From: Candidatus Zixiibacteriota bacterium
GTDB taxonomy: Bacteria; Zixibacteria; MSB-5A5; GN15; FEB-12
Direction: 5' to 3'
Length of the DNA stretch: 64,000 nt
NCBI GenBank assembly: GCA_028289585.1
Contig: JANQPI010000035.1
Span: forward strand, 218,717-282,716
Shown: positions 43,535 through 51,727 of the stretch, piece after piece
How positions within the stretch are numbered: position 1 is the first letter of the stretch
How the letters are laid out: the number at the start of each line of letters is the position of its first letter
The notes under the pieces: model-generated
Databases searched by the model: none
Told to the model about the DNA's origin: nothing
Seen by the model: only the letters and a program-made list of their open reading frames with translations
Position numbers and translations under genes: made by a program

Positions 43535-44436
43535 GTCGAGCCGGATCCAGCGAAGCGCTGATTACTGACTATGAGCAGCACCTCTCCCTTGAGCGCGGGC
43601 TCTCTGCCAATACCGTTGCAGCCTATGCGTCGGACATTCGCCAACTGGTCAGGGAAGGTGCTGTTGAACTCCGCTCGGTGACAGCACGTGATTTGACCAC
43701 TCACATCTCACGACTCATTGCTGCCGGTCGTAAGCCATCGTCGGTGTCGCGATCAATATCAGCGTTTCGTCGCTTCTTTCGTTGGACGGTGGCGCGATCG
43801 ATTCGCACCGACAACCCCGCTGATTCCCTGCGAGCACCGCGATTAGCGCAATACCGTCCGGATACCCTGACGCCTGAGGAGATCGAGCGGGTTCTGACGG
43901 AGGCGACCAAGACCCGTTCTCCCCACCGTGACCGCGCGATCATCGAATTACTTTATGGTTCCGGTCTCCGGATTTCTGAGCTCCTGGCGTTACGACGTCA
44001 GGATTTCGAATTCGAAGCGGGATTCATTCGAGTGCTTGGCAAGGGGAACAAGCAGCGGTTGGTGCCGATGGGTGAGTATGCTCGAGCGGCGGTGCAGAGC
44101 TATTTGACTCGGCAGTCCGGATCATCTGCCTGGCTATTCGCCGGTCCGACCGGCCAACCGTACTCACGTGTTGCCATCTGGAAGTTGATACAGCGGCTGG
44201 TGACGAAGGCCGGAATAACGCGAGCGGTGTCACCTCATACATTTCGCCATTCGTTTGCCACGCATCTGCTCATTGGGGGGGCTGATCTCCGCGTTGTGCA
44301 GGAAATGCTCGGACATGCCGATATTACGACTACGGAGCGCTATACCCATTTAGACCGAGATTACCTTGTCGCCGAACACCGTCGATACCATCCACGAGAA
44401 CTGGCCGGACTTCGCGACCGCCGAGCGCGACGGTGA
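43531..44436 (+). CDS. Xer-type tyrosine recombinase
   Basis: 301 residues. N-terminal SAM-like core-binding domain (LSLERGLSANTVAAYASDIRQ) and C-terminal catalytic domain. Catalytic set: Arg147 in YGSGLRISELL, Lys in GKGNKQRLVPMG, HTFRHSFATHLL (HxxR), His in MLGHADITTTERYTH, and nucleophile Tyr271. Length and motifs fit chromosomal XerC/XerD, which resolve chromosome dimers at dif; no dif-like site was located. ATGA overlap with comF shows it is part of a host operon rather than a mobile element. Confidence 0.92.
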   Translation: MSRAGSSEALITDYEQHLSLERGLSANTVAAYASDIRQLVREGAVELRSVTARDLTTHISRLIAAGRKPSSVSRSISAFRRFFRWTVARSIRTDNPADSLRAPRLAQYRPDTLTPEEIERVLTEATKTRSPHRDRAIIELLYGSGLRISELLALRRQDFEFEAGFIRVLGKGNKQRLVPMGEYARAAVQSYLTRQSGSSAWLFAGPTGQPYSRVAIWKLIQRLVTKAGITRAVSPHTFRHSFATHLLIGGADLRVVQEMLGHADITTTERYTHLDRDYLVAEHRRYHPRELAGLRDRRARR

Positions 44437-45364
44437 GGGCGTCTACCATTTTGCCCTGCGCCGAAACGGTATCGATCTCGAGCATCACCTTCGGCAGTAC
44501 TTCCGACAGAAGCGCATCTCGTTTCACTACTTTTCAACGTTTCCTGAGTTACAGCGGCTGAGTCGACGCTATCCGCTCTCAGCCGTACTCTTGGCTAGTC
44601 GGGGTGACTTTTTCGGTGAGCTCGAGCTTGTCCACTCTATTCGTCAGAATATTCAGCTATCGATCATACCGGTGATCGCTCATCACCCGGACCCGCCACT
44701 GTCAACTATTGTCGCTGCCTATCAGAACGGTGTCGAGGACTTCATCTATGGCGAATGGATCGACACGCTGGCCGAGGTAAGAATTCGCCGTGTCATCGAG
44801 CGCTCGGAGCGTGATCTGTCGGTGAATCCGTCAACGCGGCTTCCCGGACCAGCGATGATTGAACAAGAAGTAACCCGCCAGCTGCAAATGGATGCGCCGT
44901 TTGCGCTGTGCTATGCCGATCTGGATAACTTCAAAGCGTACAACGATCACTACGGGTACGCATACGGTGATCGCATCATCAAATTGTGCGGACGAATCAT
45001 TAAGGACGTTGTCTTCGATCTTTGCCGGGAGGGATTCGTCGGTCATGTTGCCGGTGACGATTTCATCGCCGTCATTCAGCACGATCTTATCGACGATGTC
45101 TGTCAGTGGATCATCAAGATCTTCGACGCGCTCATTCCCAATTACTATGCGCCCGAAGATGTCGCTCGGGGCTACATTGAAGCGGTCTCGCGTCGCGGTG
45201 AGATGGAACAGTTCCCGTTGCTAACGATGTCACTTGCGGTCGTTTCGACGCGCCTGCGTCAGTTCACCCACCTTGGCGAAATGTCCAAGGTTCTCGCTGA
45301 GTTGAAGGGTCAGGCGAAGCGGCAACCCGGATCGAGCTACTTCGTCGATCGTCGGCGAGCCTGA
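44366..45364 (+). CDS. GGDEF-like protein with degenerate active site
   Basis: 332 residues from TTG 44366, overlapping the recombinase gene by 71 nt; a later CTG is possible. Residues 1-150 resemble a degenerate receiver-like alpha/beta domain (VHSIRQNIQLSIIPVIAHHP). The C-terminal half is a GGDEF-type cyclase fold: FALCYADLDNFKAYNDHYGYAYGD, then the signature loop at 229-233 as AGDDF instead of GG(D/E)EF, and a SLAVVS strand. The changed loop makes c-di-GMP synthesis doubtful; a nucleotide-sensing role is likely. It ends 1 nt from the convergent OPT gene. Confidence 0.75.
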   Translation: MSPNTVDTIHENWPDFATAERDGEGVYHFALRRNGIDLEHHLRQYFRQKRISFHYFSTFPELQRLSRRYPLSAVLLASRGDFFGELELVHSIRQNIQLSIIPVIAHHPDPPLSTIVAAYQNGVEDFIYGEWIDTLAEVRIRRVIERSERDLSVNPSTRLPGPAMIEQEVTRQLQMDAPFALCYADLDNFKAYNDHYGYAYGDRIIKLCGRIIKDVVFDLCREGFVGHVAGDDFIAVIQHDLIDDVCQWIIKIFDALIPNYYAPEDVARGYIEAVSRRGEMEQFPLLTMSLAVVSTRLRQFTHLGEMSKVLAELKGQAKRQPGSSYFVDRRRA

Positions 45365-45365
45365 C

Positions 45366-47378
45366 TTAGCTTTCAGCCTTCGGCAGCCTCCGAGCAATGC
45401 GCCAGAGGATAACCGCTACTCCCGCAAAGGCGGCGATCGCGAACGGATCCCCAAGCGAACCAAGTAACGACGGATATCCGTCCGGATGCGGGTTGCTGTA
45501 GAAGTTCCGGAACCATTCCCAGCTACCGATCAGGATTGCCGCGAACACGCCAATGAGCGCATCGCCGGCGACCATGCCGGAGGCGAACAGAATACCTCGG
45601 AACGAGCGCTGCTTTCCGTCCTGTTCACTCTTCGAGACCTTCTTGATACCCCAGGCGATCAGACCGCCGGCCATGATTGGTGTCGACAGTGTCAGCGGGA
45701 GGTAGAGACCAATGGCAAACGGGAGCGAACTGATGCCGAGCAGCTCGACAGCTGCGGCGATCATCGCGCCGACCAGAATCGGTGCCCAGGGAAGGTCAGC
45801 ATTCATGACTCCGGAAACGATCGTTGCCATAACGTTGGCCTGCGGTGCCAGCAACGGATCTGGCGTCTGCGGCGTCTGAACAAACCCAAACGCACCTTCC
45901 AGCCAATACAGCGTTGCGCCCATGGCGAGGGCGGGGAAGAGCAAGCCGATGAACTCGGTTGCCTGCTGCTTCCAGGGAGTTGCGCCGAGTAAGTACCCGG
46001 TCTTGAGATCCTGGGCGATATCACCCGACATGCAGACGGCGATGCAGACGACCGTACCCACCGACATCGTAGTAATCATGCCGGAGATGCCGGTTGTGCC
46101 GAAGTTGATGAGGATGAGCGCTGTTACCAACAATGTGGCGATCGTCATTCCCGAGACGGGTGACGACGATGACCCGACGATACCGACAATACGAGCAGCA
46201 ACAACGACGAAGAAGAACCCGAAGAGCGTCGCGATCAGGGCGCCAAGGAACCCGAGATCTGTCGCCGGGTAGATGACCAGCAGTAGGACGACGAGCAGTA
46301 CTCCCCCAAGAACGAGCGTCATTGAGAGATCTTTCTGCGTCCGGATAGCGGTCGTCGCTTCGGTGCTGCGTCCGGTGATCTGCTTAAAGCCGGCGCTGAA
46401 CGACGAGATAATCACCGGTAACGACTTGAAAAGCGATACAAAGCCGCCGACCGCGACAGCACCGACGCCGAGATACTTGATGTAGGCGCCACGCAGCGCA
46501 TTAGCGTCCATCGTATCCAGCGGCACTGTGCCTGGCGGGATGATCGTTCCGGGAATCGCGTTGCCAACAAACGACAATAGCGGCCCGATGCCAAGATAGC
46601 CGAGAACGGCGCCGGCAAACATGTACGATGCGATACGGGGGCCGATAATGAATCCGACACCGAGCAACGCCGGGGTCGCGTCGGCACCAAAGATGCCGCC
46701 TTTGAGGACACCCTTGAAATGATGCTCTACCGATTGCGGCCACACCTTGAATAGTTCGTAGCCGACCTTGTAAAGTGCGCCGAGACCGATTCCGCCAAAA
46801 ACGAGTTTTGCTTTCTGACCACCTTCATCACCGGCAACGATGATTTCGGCGCAGGCCGTTCCTTCGGGGAAGGTGAGATTCCCGTGTTCCCGGTGCACGA
46901 GGTATTTGCGCAAGGGGATCATCATGAGAATACCGAGTGTGCCGCCGAGCATCGAGAGGAAGAAGATCTGCGTGCGGGAGATCTGGTGATCATAACCCAT
47001 TGCCACTAGTTGATCATTGGCTGCCCAGATGAAGAAGGCAGGAATCGTAAAGATGATTCCCGCAGCGAGGGACTCGCCACACGATCCGATCGTCTGAACG
47101 ATGTTGTTTTCAAGAACGGTTGCTCGATTACGGCGAAAGAAGATCGTCAGAATCGCCATTGAGATGACAGCAGCCGGTATGGACGCTGAAACGGTCATCC
47201 CGAACTTGAGGCCGAGGTAGGCGTTCGCGACGCCGAAGACAACCGCAATAATTGCCCCGAGAATGATCGCACGCCAGGTAACCTCTTTGACCTGGACTCG
47301 CGCGGGGACTACCGGCGTATAGCCGTTTTCGTAGGTATCTTCGGGCTGAGTCTGATTTGCAGATTCCGGTCCGGTCAC
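45366..47378 (-). CDS. OPT family oligopeptide transporter
   Basis: 670 residues, about 16 membrane segments, GTG start behind GGAGGTGTT. OPT marks: NAYLGLKFGMTVSASIPAAVISMAIL, NIVQTIGSCGESLAAGIIFTIPAFF, and FPEGTACAEIIVAGDEGG. It matches the bacterial OPT group thought to import peptides or metal chelates. N-terminal cytoplasmic tail of about 25 residues. It has its own promoter and no visible terminator; its stop is 1 nt from the convergent gene, so transcripts must collide or run through. Confidence 0.93.
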   Translation of the reverse strand: MTGPESANQTQPEDTYENGYTPVVPARVQVKEVTWRAIILGAIIAVVFGVANAYLGLKFGMTVSASIPAAVISMAILTIFFRRNRATVLENNIVQTIGSCGESLAAGIIFTIPAFFIWAANDQLVAMGYDHQISRTQIFFLSMLGGTLGILMMIPLRKYLVHREHGNLTFPEGTACAEIIVAGDEGGQKAKLVFGGIGLGALYKVGYELFKVWPQSVEHHFKGVLKGGIFGADATPALLGVGFIIGPRIASYMFAGAVLGYLGIGPLLSFVGNAIPGTIIPPGTVPLDTMDANALRGAYIKYLGVGAVAVGGFVSLFKSLPVIISSFSAGFKQITGRSTEATTAIRTQKDLSMTLVLGGVLLVVLLLVIYPATDLGFLGALIATLFGFFFVVVAARIVGIVGSSSSPVSGMTIATLLVTALILINFGTTGISGMITTMSVGTVVCIAVCMSGDIAQDLKTGYLLGATPWKQQATEFIGLLFPALAMGATLYWLEGAFGFVQTPQTPDPLLAPQANVMATIVSGVMNADLPWAPILVGAMIAAAVELLGISSLPFAIGLYLPLTLSTPIMAGGLIAWGIKKVSKSEQDGKQRSFRGILFASGMVAGDALIGVFAAILIGSWEWFRNFYSNPHPDGYPSLLGSLGDPFAIAAFAGVAVILWRIARRLPKAES

Positions 47379-47408
47379 AACACCTCCATCACTCCAGCGT
47401 GCTGGGCG

Positions 47409-47437
47409 AATAGAGCCGCCAACTGCCGGGCTGTCAA
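47409..47437 (-). promoter_or_regulatory. promoter of the OPT transporter
   Basis: Minus strand TTGACA (47437-47432), a 17-nt spacer, TCTATT (47414-47409), leaving a leader of about 25 nt with GGAGGTG before the GTG start. Confidence 0.6.
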
Positions 47438-47888
47438 GGATTTACTCGGGGTGAACGATTCTGCGTTGGAATTCGTCGCTTAGGCAGGAGACTTGCATTT
47501 GCTCTATAGCGTAGATCGACGATAGCCCAATAACGCAGAACTTGCGACCCACGGCTTTCGGTTGTGGCTCGGAAAGAAAGTCGGTCGGGCTGTGTAGAAA
47601 GAGAGCAGGCGCAGGAAATGCTGCTGCCTGTACACACGGGAACTGGCTGTTGCTAACGAACATTTTACATGTTGTACTCGGGGATTGCCTTGACAACCAG
47701 TATCGATAGTTCGCATATTAGAGCATCACAGAAGACATGTCTGTCTTTTCGATTGCACCCCAGATACCGCACGCACTTTTCCGCACCTTTCGTTTTTCGA
47801 TGTATTGGAATCAGAATCGCGGCTAAGCTCTGATCAGGGAGACGGTTGGGCTTAGTCAGGGAAAAACCACAACCTGTGGGGTGAAATT
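47438..47888. other. intergenic region between OPT and the sorting-domain gene
   Basis: About 450 nt with no supported gene. Three overlapping minus-strand open frames (47434-47716) lack ribosome-binding sites and family resemblance. The only clear signal is the plus-strand promoter at 47690-47719, giving the next gene a leader of about 160 nt. Confidence 0.6.
47690..47719 (+). promoter_or_regulatory. promoter of the sorting-domain protein
   Basis: TTGACA (47690-47695), an 18-nt spacer, CATATT (47714-47719). The leader of about 160 nt is long for this window and could hold a regulatory structure. Confidence 0.5.
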
Positions 47889-48716
47889 TTGAAACGCATG
47901 ACAATCACATTGTTTGCCGCTCTCCTCGTTGCACCGGCTGTCGCGCTTGCCGGCAGCAAGTTTGCGCCGGTGCCGTCAGCGACTGCGTCCAATGACAACG
48001 TTGCCGAAGTCGTGGTCCCGCTTGAGATCACGAATCGCGACGGACTCATGGCGCTCGACATTCCGCTGACGTTTAGCGAGGGAGTGACACTGAAGGAAGT
48101 CACGTTCGCTGACACGCGAGCAGATTACTTCGATCTGCAGCTGACGAATATCAATAATCAGGAGCGTCAGGTGCTCATTGGCCTCGTGACCCAGGCGGGT
48201 CCCGAGCGGAAACCGGAACTCGAAGCGGGAAGCGGTCCGATCGCCAACCTCGTTTTCGAAGTGACCGATCCGACCGTCGAATCGATCACCATCGAGCCGT
48301 TCGTGATGGAGAATCCGAATCACGAACTGCAGTTTATCTATCGTGATGAGAACTACGATGGTGTGACGCACACGCAGGAATTCCCGGACTTCACCGGCAT
48401 TACGGTTGCCCTGTCCGGCACGGGTCCGGAGCTGCCGACGACCTTTGCTGTCGAGCAGAACTACCCGAATCCATTCAACCCAAGCACGACCATCGCGATG
48501 GCGATCCCAACCGCCGGGAACGTCTCGGTCGAGGTCTTCAATGTCCTCGGTCAGAAGGTTGCAACGGTTTTCGATGGATTCATGCCGGCCGGTGAGCAGA
48601 CCGTTACCTGGGATGGTCGGAATGAGAACGGCGGCTCCGTTTCGTCGGGCATCTACTTCTACCGTGTCCAGACCGGCAACGAGTCAGTCACCAAGAAGAT
48701 GATGCTTTTGAAGTAA
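47889..48716 (+). CDS. secreted cohesin-like protein with C-terminal sorting domain
   Basis: 275 residues from TTG 47889 (GGGGTGA 5-6 nt upstream; ATG 47898 is the alternative). Signal peptide ends near LAG. The middle (about 25-175) is a beta-sandwich resembling cohesin-type domains: VPLEITNRDGLMALDIPLTF and PIANLVFEVTD. The last 85 residues are a FlgD-like/type IX-type sorting domain: FAVEQNYPNPFNPSTTI, VEVFNVLGQKVATVF, SSGIYFYRVQTGNESVTKK. Such tails direct export and surface attachment in FCB bacteria, but no type IX secretion gene lies in this window. Monocistronic, with a terminator. Confidence 0.83.
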   Translation: MKRMTITLFAALLVAPAVALAGSKFAPVPSATASNDNVAEVVVPLEITNRDGLMALDIPLTFSEGVTLKEVTFADTRADYFDLQLTNINNQERQVLIGLVTQAGPERKPELEAGSGPIANLVFEVTDPTVESITIEPFVMENPNHELQFIYRDENYDGVTHTQEFPDFTGITVALSGTGPELPTTFAVEQNYPNPFNPSTTIAMAIPTAGNVSVEVFNVLGQKVATVFDGFMPAGEQTVTWDGRNENGGSVSSGIYFYRVQTGNESVTKKMMLLK

Positions 48717-48748
48717 GCGCGTTCACCTCGCACGTTTGTGAAGCTAGG

Positions 48749-48780
48749 ACCCCCGGTCGTATCCGGCCGGGGGTTTTTCT
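48749..48780 (+). terminator. intrinsic terminator
   Basis: CCCCCGG (48750-48756) pairs with CCGGGGG (48767-48773), followed by five T residues. It starts 33 nt after the sorting-domain gene. Confidence 0.85.
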
Positions 48781-49001
48781 GTGGTCTGCGTCGCAGGAAT
48801 TGGCTCTCGGCGCAGCCACCGCGCTCTGCGCTCTGGTTGGGCGGCTGCGAAAAGAACGAGATGGTTGTCATAAGTGGCTGCGCCATAGTGCCTTGACGCT
48901 TTCATCTGGGGTTCTCGAGGTGATTGGCACAGAGCTTGTTTCTCTTTAAGGCTGCCGGACGGTAGGATGTCGACACAGAGGGTCGATGTCCAAGGGCCAG
49001 C

Positions 49002-49007
49002 TATAAT
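49002..49007 (+). promoter_or_regulatory. -10 element of a candidate small RNA
   Basis: TATAAT preceded by GGCCAGC. No good -35 is visible at normal spacing, so this call rests on the consensus -10 and on the terminator 50 nt downstream. Confidence 0.4.
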
Positions 49008-49013
49008 TTGGCG

Positions 49014-49088
49014 GTTGAGTTGGCTCTGCAACGTCGTTCGGTAATTGTGAGGTGCAGAAGGTCCCGCGCAGCGGGGCCTTTTGTTTTG
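49014..49088 (+). ncRNA. candidate small RNA (about 75 nt) upstream of mlaE
   Basis: Between the -10 at 49002 and a terminator. Hairpin 1: TCTGCA/TGCAGA closing a loop of about 22 nt. Hairpin 2: AAGGTCCCGC-GCA-GCGGGGCCTT (49058-49080) followed by TTTGTTTTG. No open frame fits. The mla operon has its own promoter further downstream (49115), so this is not simply its leader. The rest of the stretch 48781-49013 holds no gene that I can support. Confidence 0.42.
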
Positions 49089-49114
49089 CCCGCAACTCAA
49101 TGTTACCTGCAAAC

Positions 49115-49143
49115 TTGACGCTCTCTCGGTGCGACCCTACTAT
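49115..49143 (+). promoter_or_regulatory. promoter of the mlaEFD operon
   Basis: TTGACG (49115-49120), a 17-nt spacer, TACTAT (49138-49143). The start is expected near 49150, followed by AGAGAGGA. Confidence 0.6.
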
Positions 49144-49190
49144 CGGCCCACACGAGAGAGGAACGTAGTCTGTTCGGCTTCCTAAATTGG

Positions 49191-49949
49191 TTGAAGAACT
49201 TCGCCGCTGAGTTTCAGGGGCTTTTCTTTTTTTCCGGACGCTCCCTGGCGGCGGTCTTCCGTCCACCCTTCTACTGGCGCGAACTCATTGACCAACTCTA
49301 TGTCAACGGGCTCGGGTCTCTCTGGCTGATTGTCCTGACCGGAGCGTTCGCGGGGCAGGGCTTTGCGCTCGCCTTCGCCAACGAACTCGCCGAGTTCGGC
49401 GCGAAAGACTACCTCGGTCGCATCATGGCGATCTCGATTATCCGTGAGCTCGGTCCCGTTCTTACCGGTCTGATGGTCGCGGCGCGTGTCGCCGCCGGTA
49501 TCACCGCCGAGATTGGCGCGATGAAATCCTCAAATCAGCTCGACGCGATGACGGCTTTTGGCATCGATCCGATGCGCAAACTGGTCGTCCCACGCCTCGT
49601 TGGACTGATCATTCTTGTCCCGGTGCTCACTATTGTCACTAACGTCATCGCTCTGGTAGGGGGGTGGGTGATCGCGGCATTTGTCGCCAAGATTTCGACG
49701 ACGTTCTACTGGTCAACGCTCATCGACCGGCTCGTCTTCGGCAATCTCTTCATCGGAATCATGAAGCCGTTCGTTTTCTCGTTCATCATCGCGTTCATCG
49801 CCTGCTACAAAGGGTTCAGTTCGGAAGGCGGGACGCGCGGTGTTGGCCGGGCAACAACCGAATCGGTCGTTCTGTCGTCGATCTCGGTCCTCATCATGAA
49901 TTTCTTCATCACCAGGTTTGTCTGGCAGGCAATTCGAGGCTTCGTATGA
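49191..49949 (+). CDS. mlaE: MlaE-type phospholipid ABC permease
   Basis: 252 residues from TTG 49191, the first conventional start; a CTG at 49170, seven codons upstream, is better placed behind AGAGAGGA and may be the true start. Inner-membrane permease of the Mla intermembrane lipid transport system: GAFAGQGFALAFANELAEFGA, ISIIRELGPVLTGLMVAARVAAGITAEIG, GIDPMRKLVVPRL, and YKGFSSEGGTRGVGRATTESVV. Five to six membrane helices. ATGA overlap with mlaF. It acts with MlaF and MlaD; MlaB and MlaC are not encoded here. Confidence 0.9.
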   Translation: MKNFAAEFQGLFFFSGRSLAAVFRPPFYWRELIDQLYVNGLGSLWLIVLTGAFAGQGFALAFANELAEFGAKDYLGRIMAISIIRELGPVLTGLMVAARVAAGITAEIGAMKSSNQLDAMTAFGIDPMRKLVVPRLVGLIILVPVLTIVTNVIALVGGWVIAAFVAKISTTFYWSTLIDRLVFGNLFIGIMKPFVFSFIIAFIACYKGFSSEGGTRGVGRATTESVVLSSISVLIMNFFITRFVWQAIRGFV

Positions 49950-50728
49950 TCGAGTTGCGCAATGTCACGTTTGGCTACGACGAACGAGTGATTCTCGAGG
50001 ATATCTCGTTCACGATCGGCGAGTCGGAATCGGCGATCATCATGGGGCCGTCGGGCTCCGGGAAATCGACGATTCTTCGGTTACTTCTTGGGCTCAACTA
50101 CCCGCAGCGGGGGGACGTGCTCATCGACGGCATGAATCTCAACCAGATCTCCGATCGGGATCTGGAGGAGGTGCGCAAGTCGATCGGAATGGTCTTTCAG
50201 GACGGAGCCCTGTTTGATTCGCTGACCGTGGGGGAGAATGTCGGCTACTATCTCTTTGAGCATACGAAACAGTCGACCGAGGAGATCGAGACCGCTGTGC
50301 GCGAGATGCTCGGCTTCGTGGGGCTCGATGCCGATCAGGTCGTCGACCAACTCCCCGAGCAGCTGTCCGGAGGCATGCAGCGGCGCGTTGCGATCGCCCG
50401 CGCGCTTCTGGCAACCAACCCGAAAATCATGCTGTACGACGAGCCGACAACGGGCCTCGACCCGCAGGCAACCGATCTCATTCTCCGTCTTGTGAACAAG
50501 CTGACCGAAGAGAAGGGGATTTCGACGATCGTCGTCACGCATCAGATTTCAGATGCCTTTTTCCTCGCTGACCGCTTCCTTGTCATCTTCGGCGGACGGT
50601 TGATATTCGACGGTACGATTGCCGAGTTGCGTGACAGCGACCAACCGCAGGTGCGCGCGTTTCTCGCCCCATACCGTCAGTCTCTCGAACTTGTCGAAAG
50701 CAAAGGATTTCGCCCGGCGCAACAGTAG
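49946..50728 (+). CDS. mlaF: MlaF-type ABC ATPase
   Basis: 260 residues from ATG 49946 (ATGA overlap with mlaE); a much longer open frame upstream is an artefact. Walker A GPSGSGKST starts at 34, GMVFQDGALFDSLTVGENV is the Mla-type Q-loop region, signature LSGGMQRRVAIARAL, Walker B IMLYDEPTTGLDP, and the H-loop in VVTHQISDAFF. It powers lipid movement between inner and outer membranes with MlaE. Confidence 0.94.
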   Translation: MIELRNVTFGYDERVILEDISFTIGESESAIIMGPSGSGKSTILRLLLGLNYPQRGDVLIDGMNLNQISDRDLEEVRKSIGMVFQDGALFDSLTVGENVGYYLFEHTKQSTEEIETAVREMLGFVGLDADQVVDQLPEQLSGGMQRRVAIARALLATNPKIMLYDEPTTGLDPQATDLILRLVNKLTEEKGISTIVVTHQISDAFFLADRFLVIFGGRLIFDGTIAELRDSDQPQVRAFLAPYRQSLELVESKGFRPAQQ

Positions 50729-50746
50729 CCCGGGTCATGATGTGAC

Positions 50747-51685
50747 ATGAAACGTTCGATTCCCACCGCCTGGAACAAACTCTGGGTCGGCCTCCTGCTG
50801 ACCTTTGCCCTCGCCGTTGCTCTCTGGGCATCGATCGCCGGCGGGGGACCGTCGTTCTTCGCCCCGCGTAATACGTTTGTCTGCTTCTTCTCGAATGTCA
50901 GCGGTCTGTTGCCCGGGGCGCCGGTCTGGATGGCCGGTATCGAAGTCGGCTCGGTCAAAGAGATTCGGTTCGTTAATCTCGACTCGCTGCGCCAGGTACG
51001 GGTCACTGTTTCAGTAGTTGAGGATTACTGGCCGATGATTACGAGCGAGTCGGGCGTCTCATTGGGGACGATCGGTTTCCTTGGCGACAAATTCGTCGAG
51101 GTGACGCCGCGAGTCGGACCGGGGGGAACCCCAATAAACTCTGGAGATACGCTCTTCACGATCGATGCCGGATCAGCCAATCGGGTCTTCAAAGAAGCAG
51201 AGGCGAGTTTAGAGACGGCCGGATCGATTCTGAACGGTGTCGACACGCTGTTGACGAGGATGAATCGCGGCGACGGTACCCTGGGGCGGATGGCGGTCGA
51301 TTCGACGCTCTATGTCGAGATGACAAGGCTGCTCGTGCGACTAACTGGGCTTACCGCCGATTTGCAGCGGAATCAGGAGCGCGTAATCGGATCAATCGAA
51401 GAAATGTCGCAATCTGTCTCGGACTTGACCGGCCAGGTGGCCGAGTCGCAGGGGACGTTGGGGCGGATGCTCAACGATCCGTCGTTGTACGACAATCTTG
51501 CCGCGAGCACGGCCAAGCTTGATACGATCCTGTTGAAGCTGAACAACGCCGAGGGTTCACTGGGGCTGATGGTCTCCGATACCGGTCTCTATGTCGAGAC
51601 GGTCAACACGCTGACGCGGTTAGGGAATATCCTTGAGGAGATCGAGAAGAATCCGAAGGACTACTTCAACTTCTCGATATTCTGA
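50747..51685 (+). CDS. mlaD: MlaD/MCE-domain lipid-binding protein
   Basis: 312 residues. One N-terminal membrane helix (about 10-30), then the MCE domain (about 38-120: FFSNVSGLLPGAPVWMAGIEVGSV, TIGFLGDKFVEVTP), then a long helical, partly coiled-coil tail (140-300) with two copies of the motif GTLGRM(A/L)xD and a GSLGLMVSD variant. It is larger than E. coli MlaD and resembles the extended MCE proteins that bridge the periplasm. The ATG is 18 nt after mlaF. It ends the Mla operon. Confidence 0.9.
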   Translation: MKRSIPTAWNKLWVGLLLTFALAVALWASIAGGGPSFFAPRNTFVCFFSNVSGLLPGAPVWMAGIEVGSVKEIRFVNLDSLRQVRVTVSVVEDYWPMITSESGVSLGTIGFLGDKFVEVTPRVGPGGTPINSGDTLFTIDAGSANRVFKEAEASLETAGSILNGVDTLLTRMNRGDGTLGRMAVDSTLYVEMTRLLVRLTGLTADLQRNQERVIGSIEEMSQSVSDLTGQVAESQGTLGRMLNDPSLYDNLAASTAKLDTILLKLNNAEGSLGLMVSDTGLYVETVNTLTRLGNILEEIEKNPKDYFNFSIF

Positions 51686-51727
51686 TCGTACTCGAGACCT
51701 ACTACGCTCCGGTGAGGGAAGTTCGAT

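Noticed and set aside
47434-47716. Three overlapping minus-strand frames between OPT and the sorting-domain gene
   Set aside because: All three frames open at once in a non-coding stretch; no starts with ribosome-binding sites and no recognisable motifs.
49664-49945. Long N-terminal extension of the mlaF frame
   Set aside because: It is the out-of-frame shadow of mlaE; ATG 49946 with ATGA overlap gives the normal family N-terminus.
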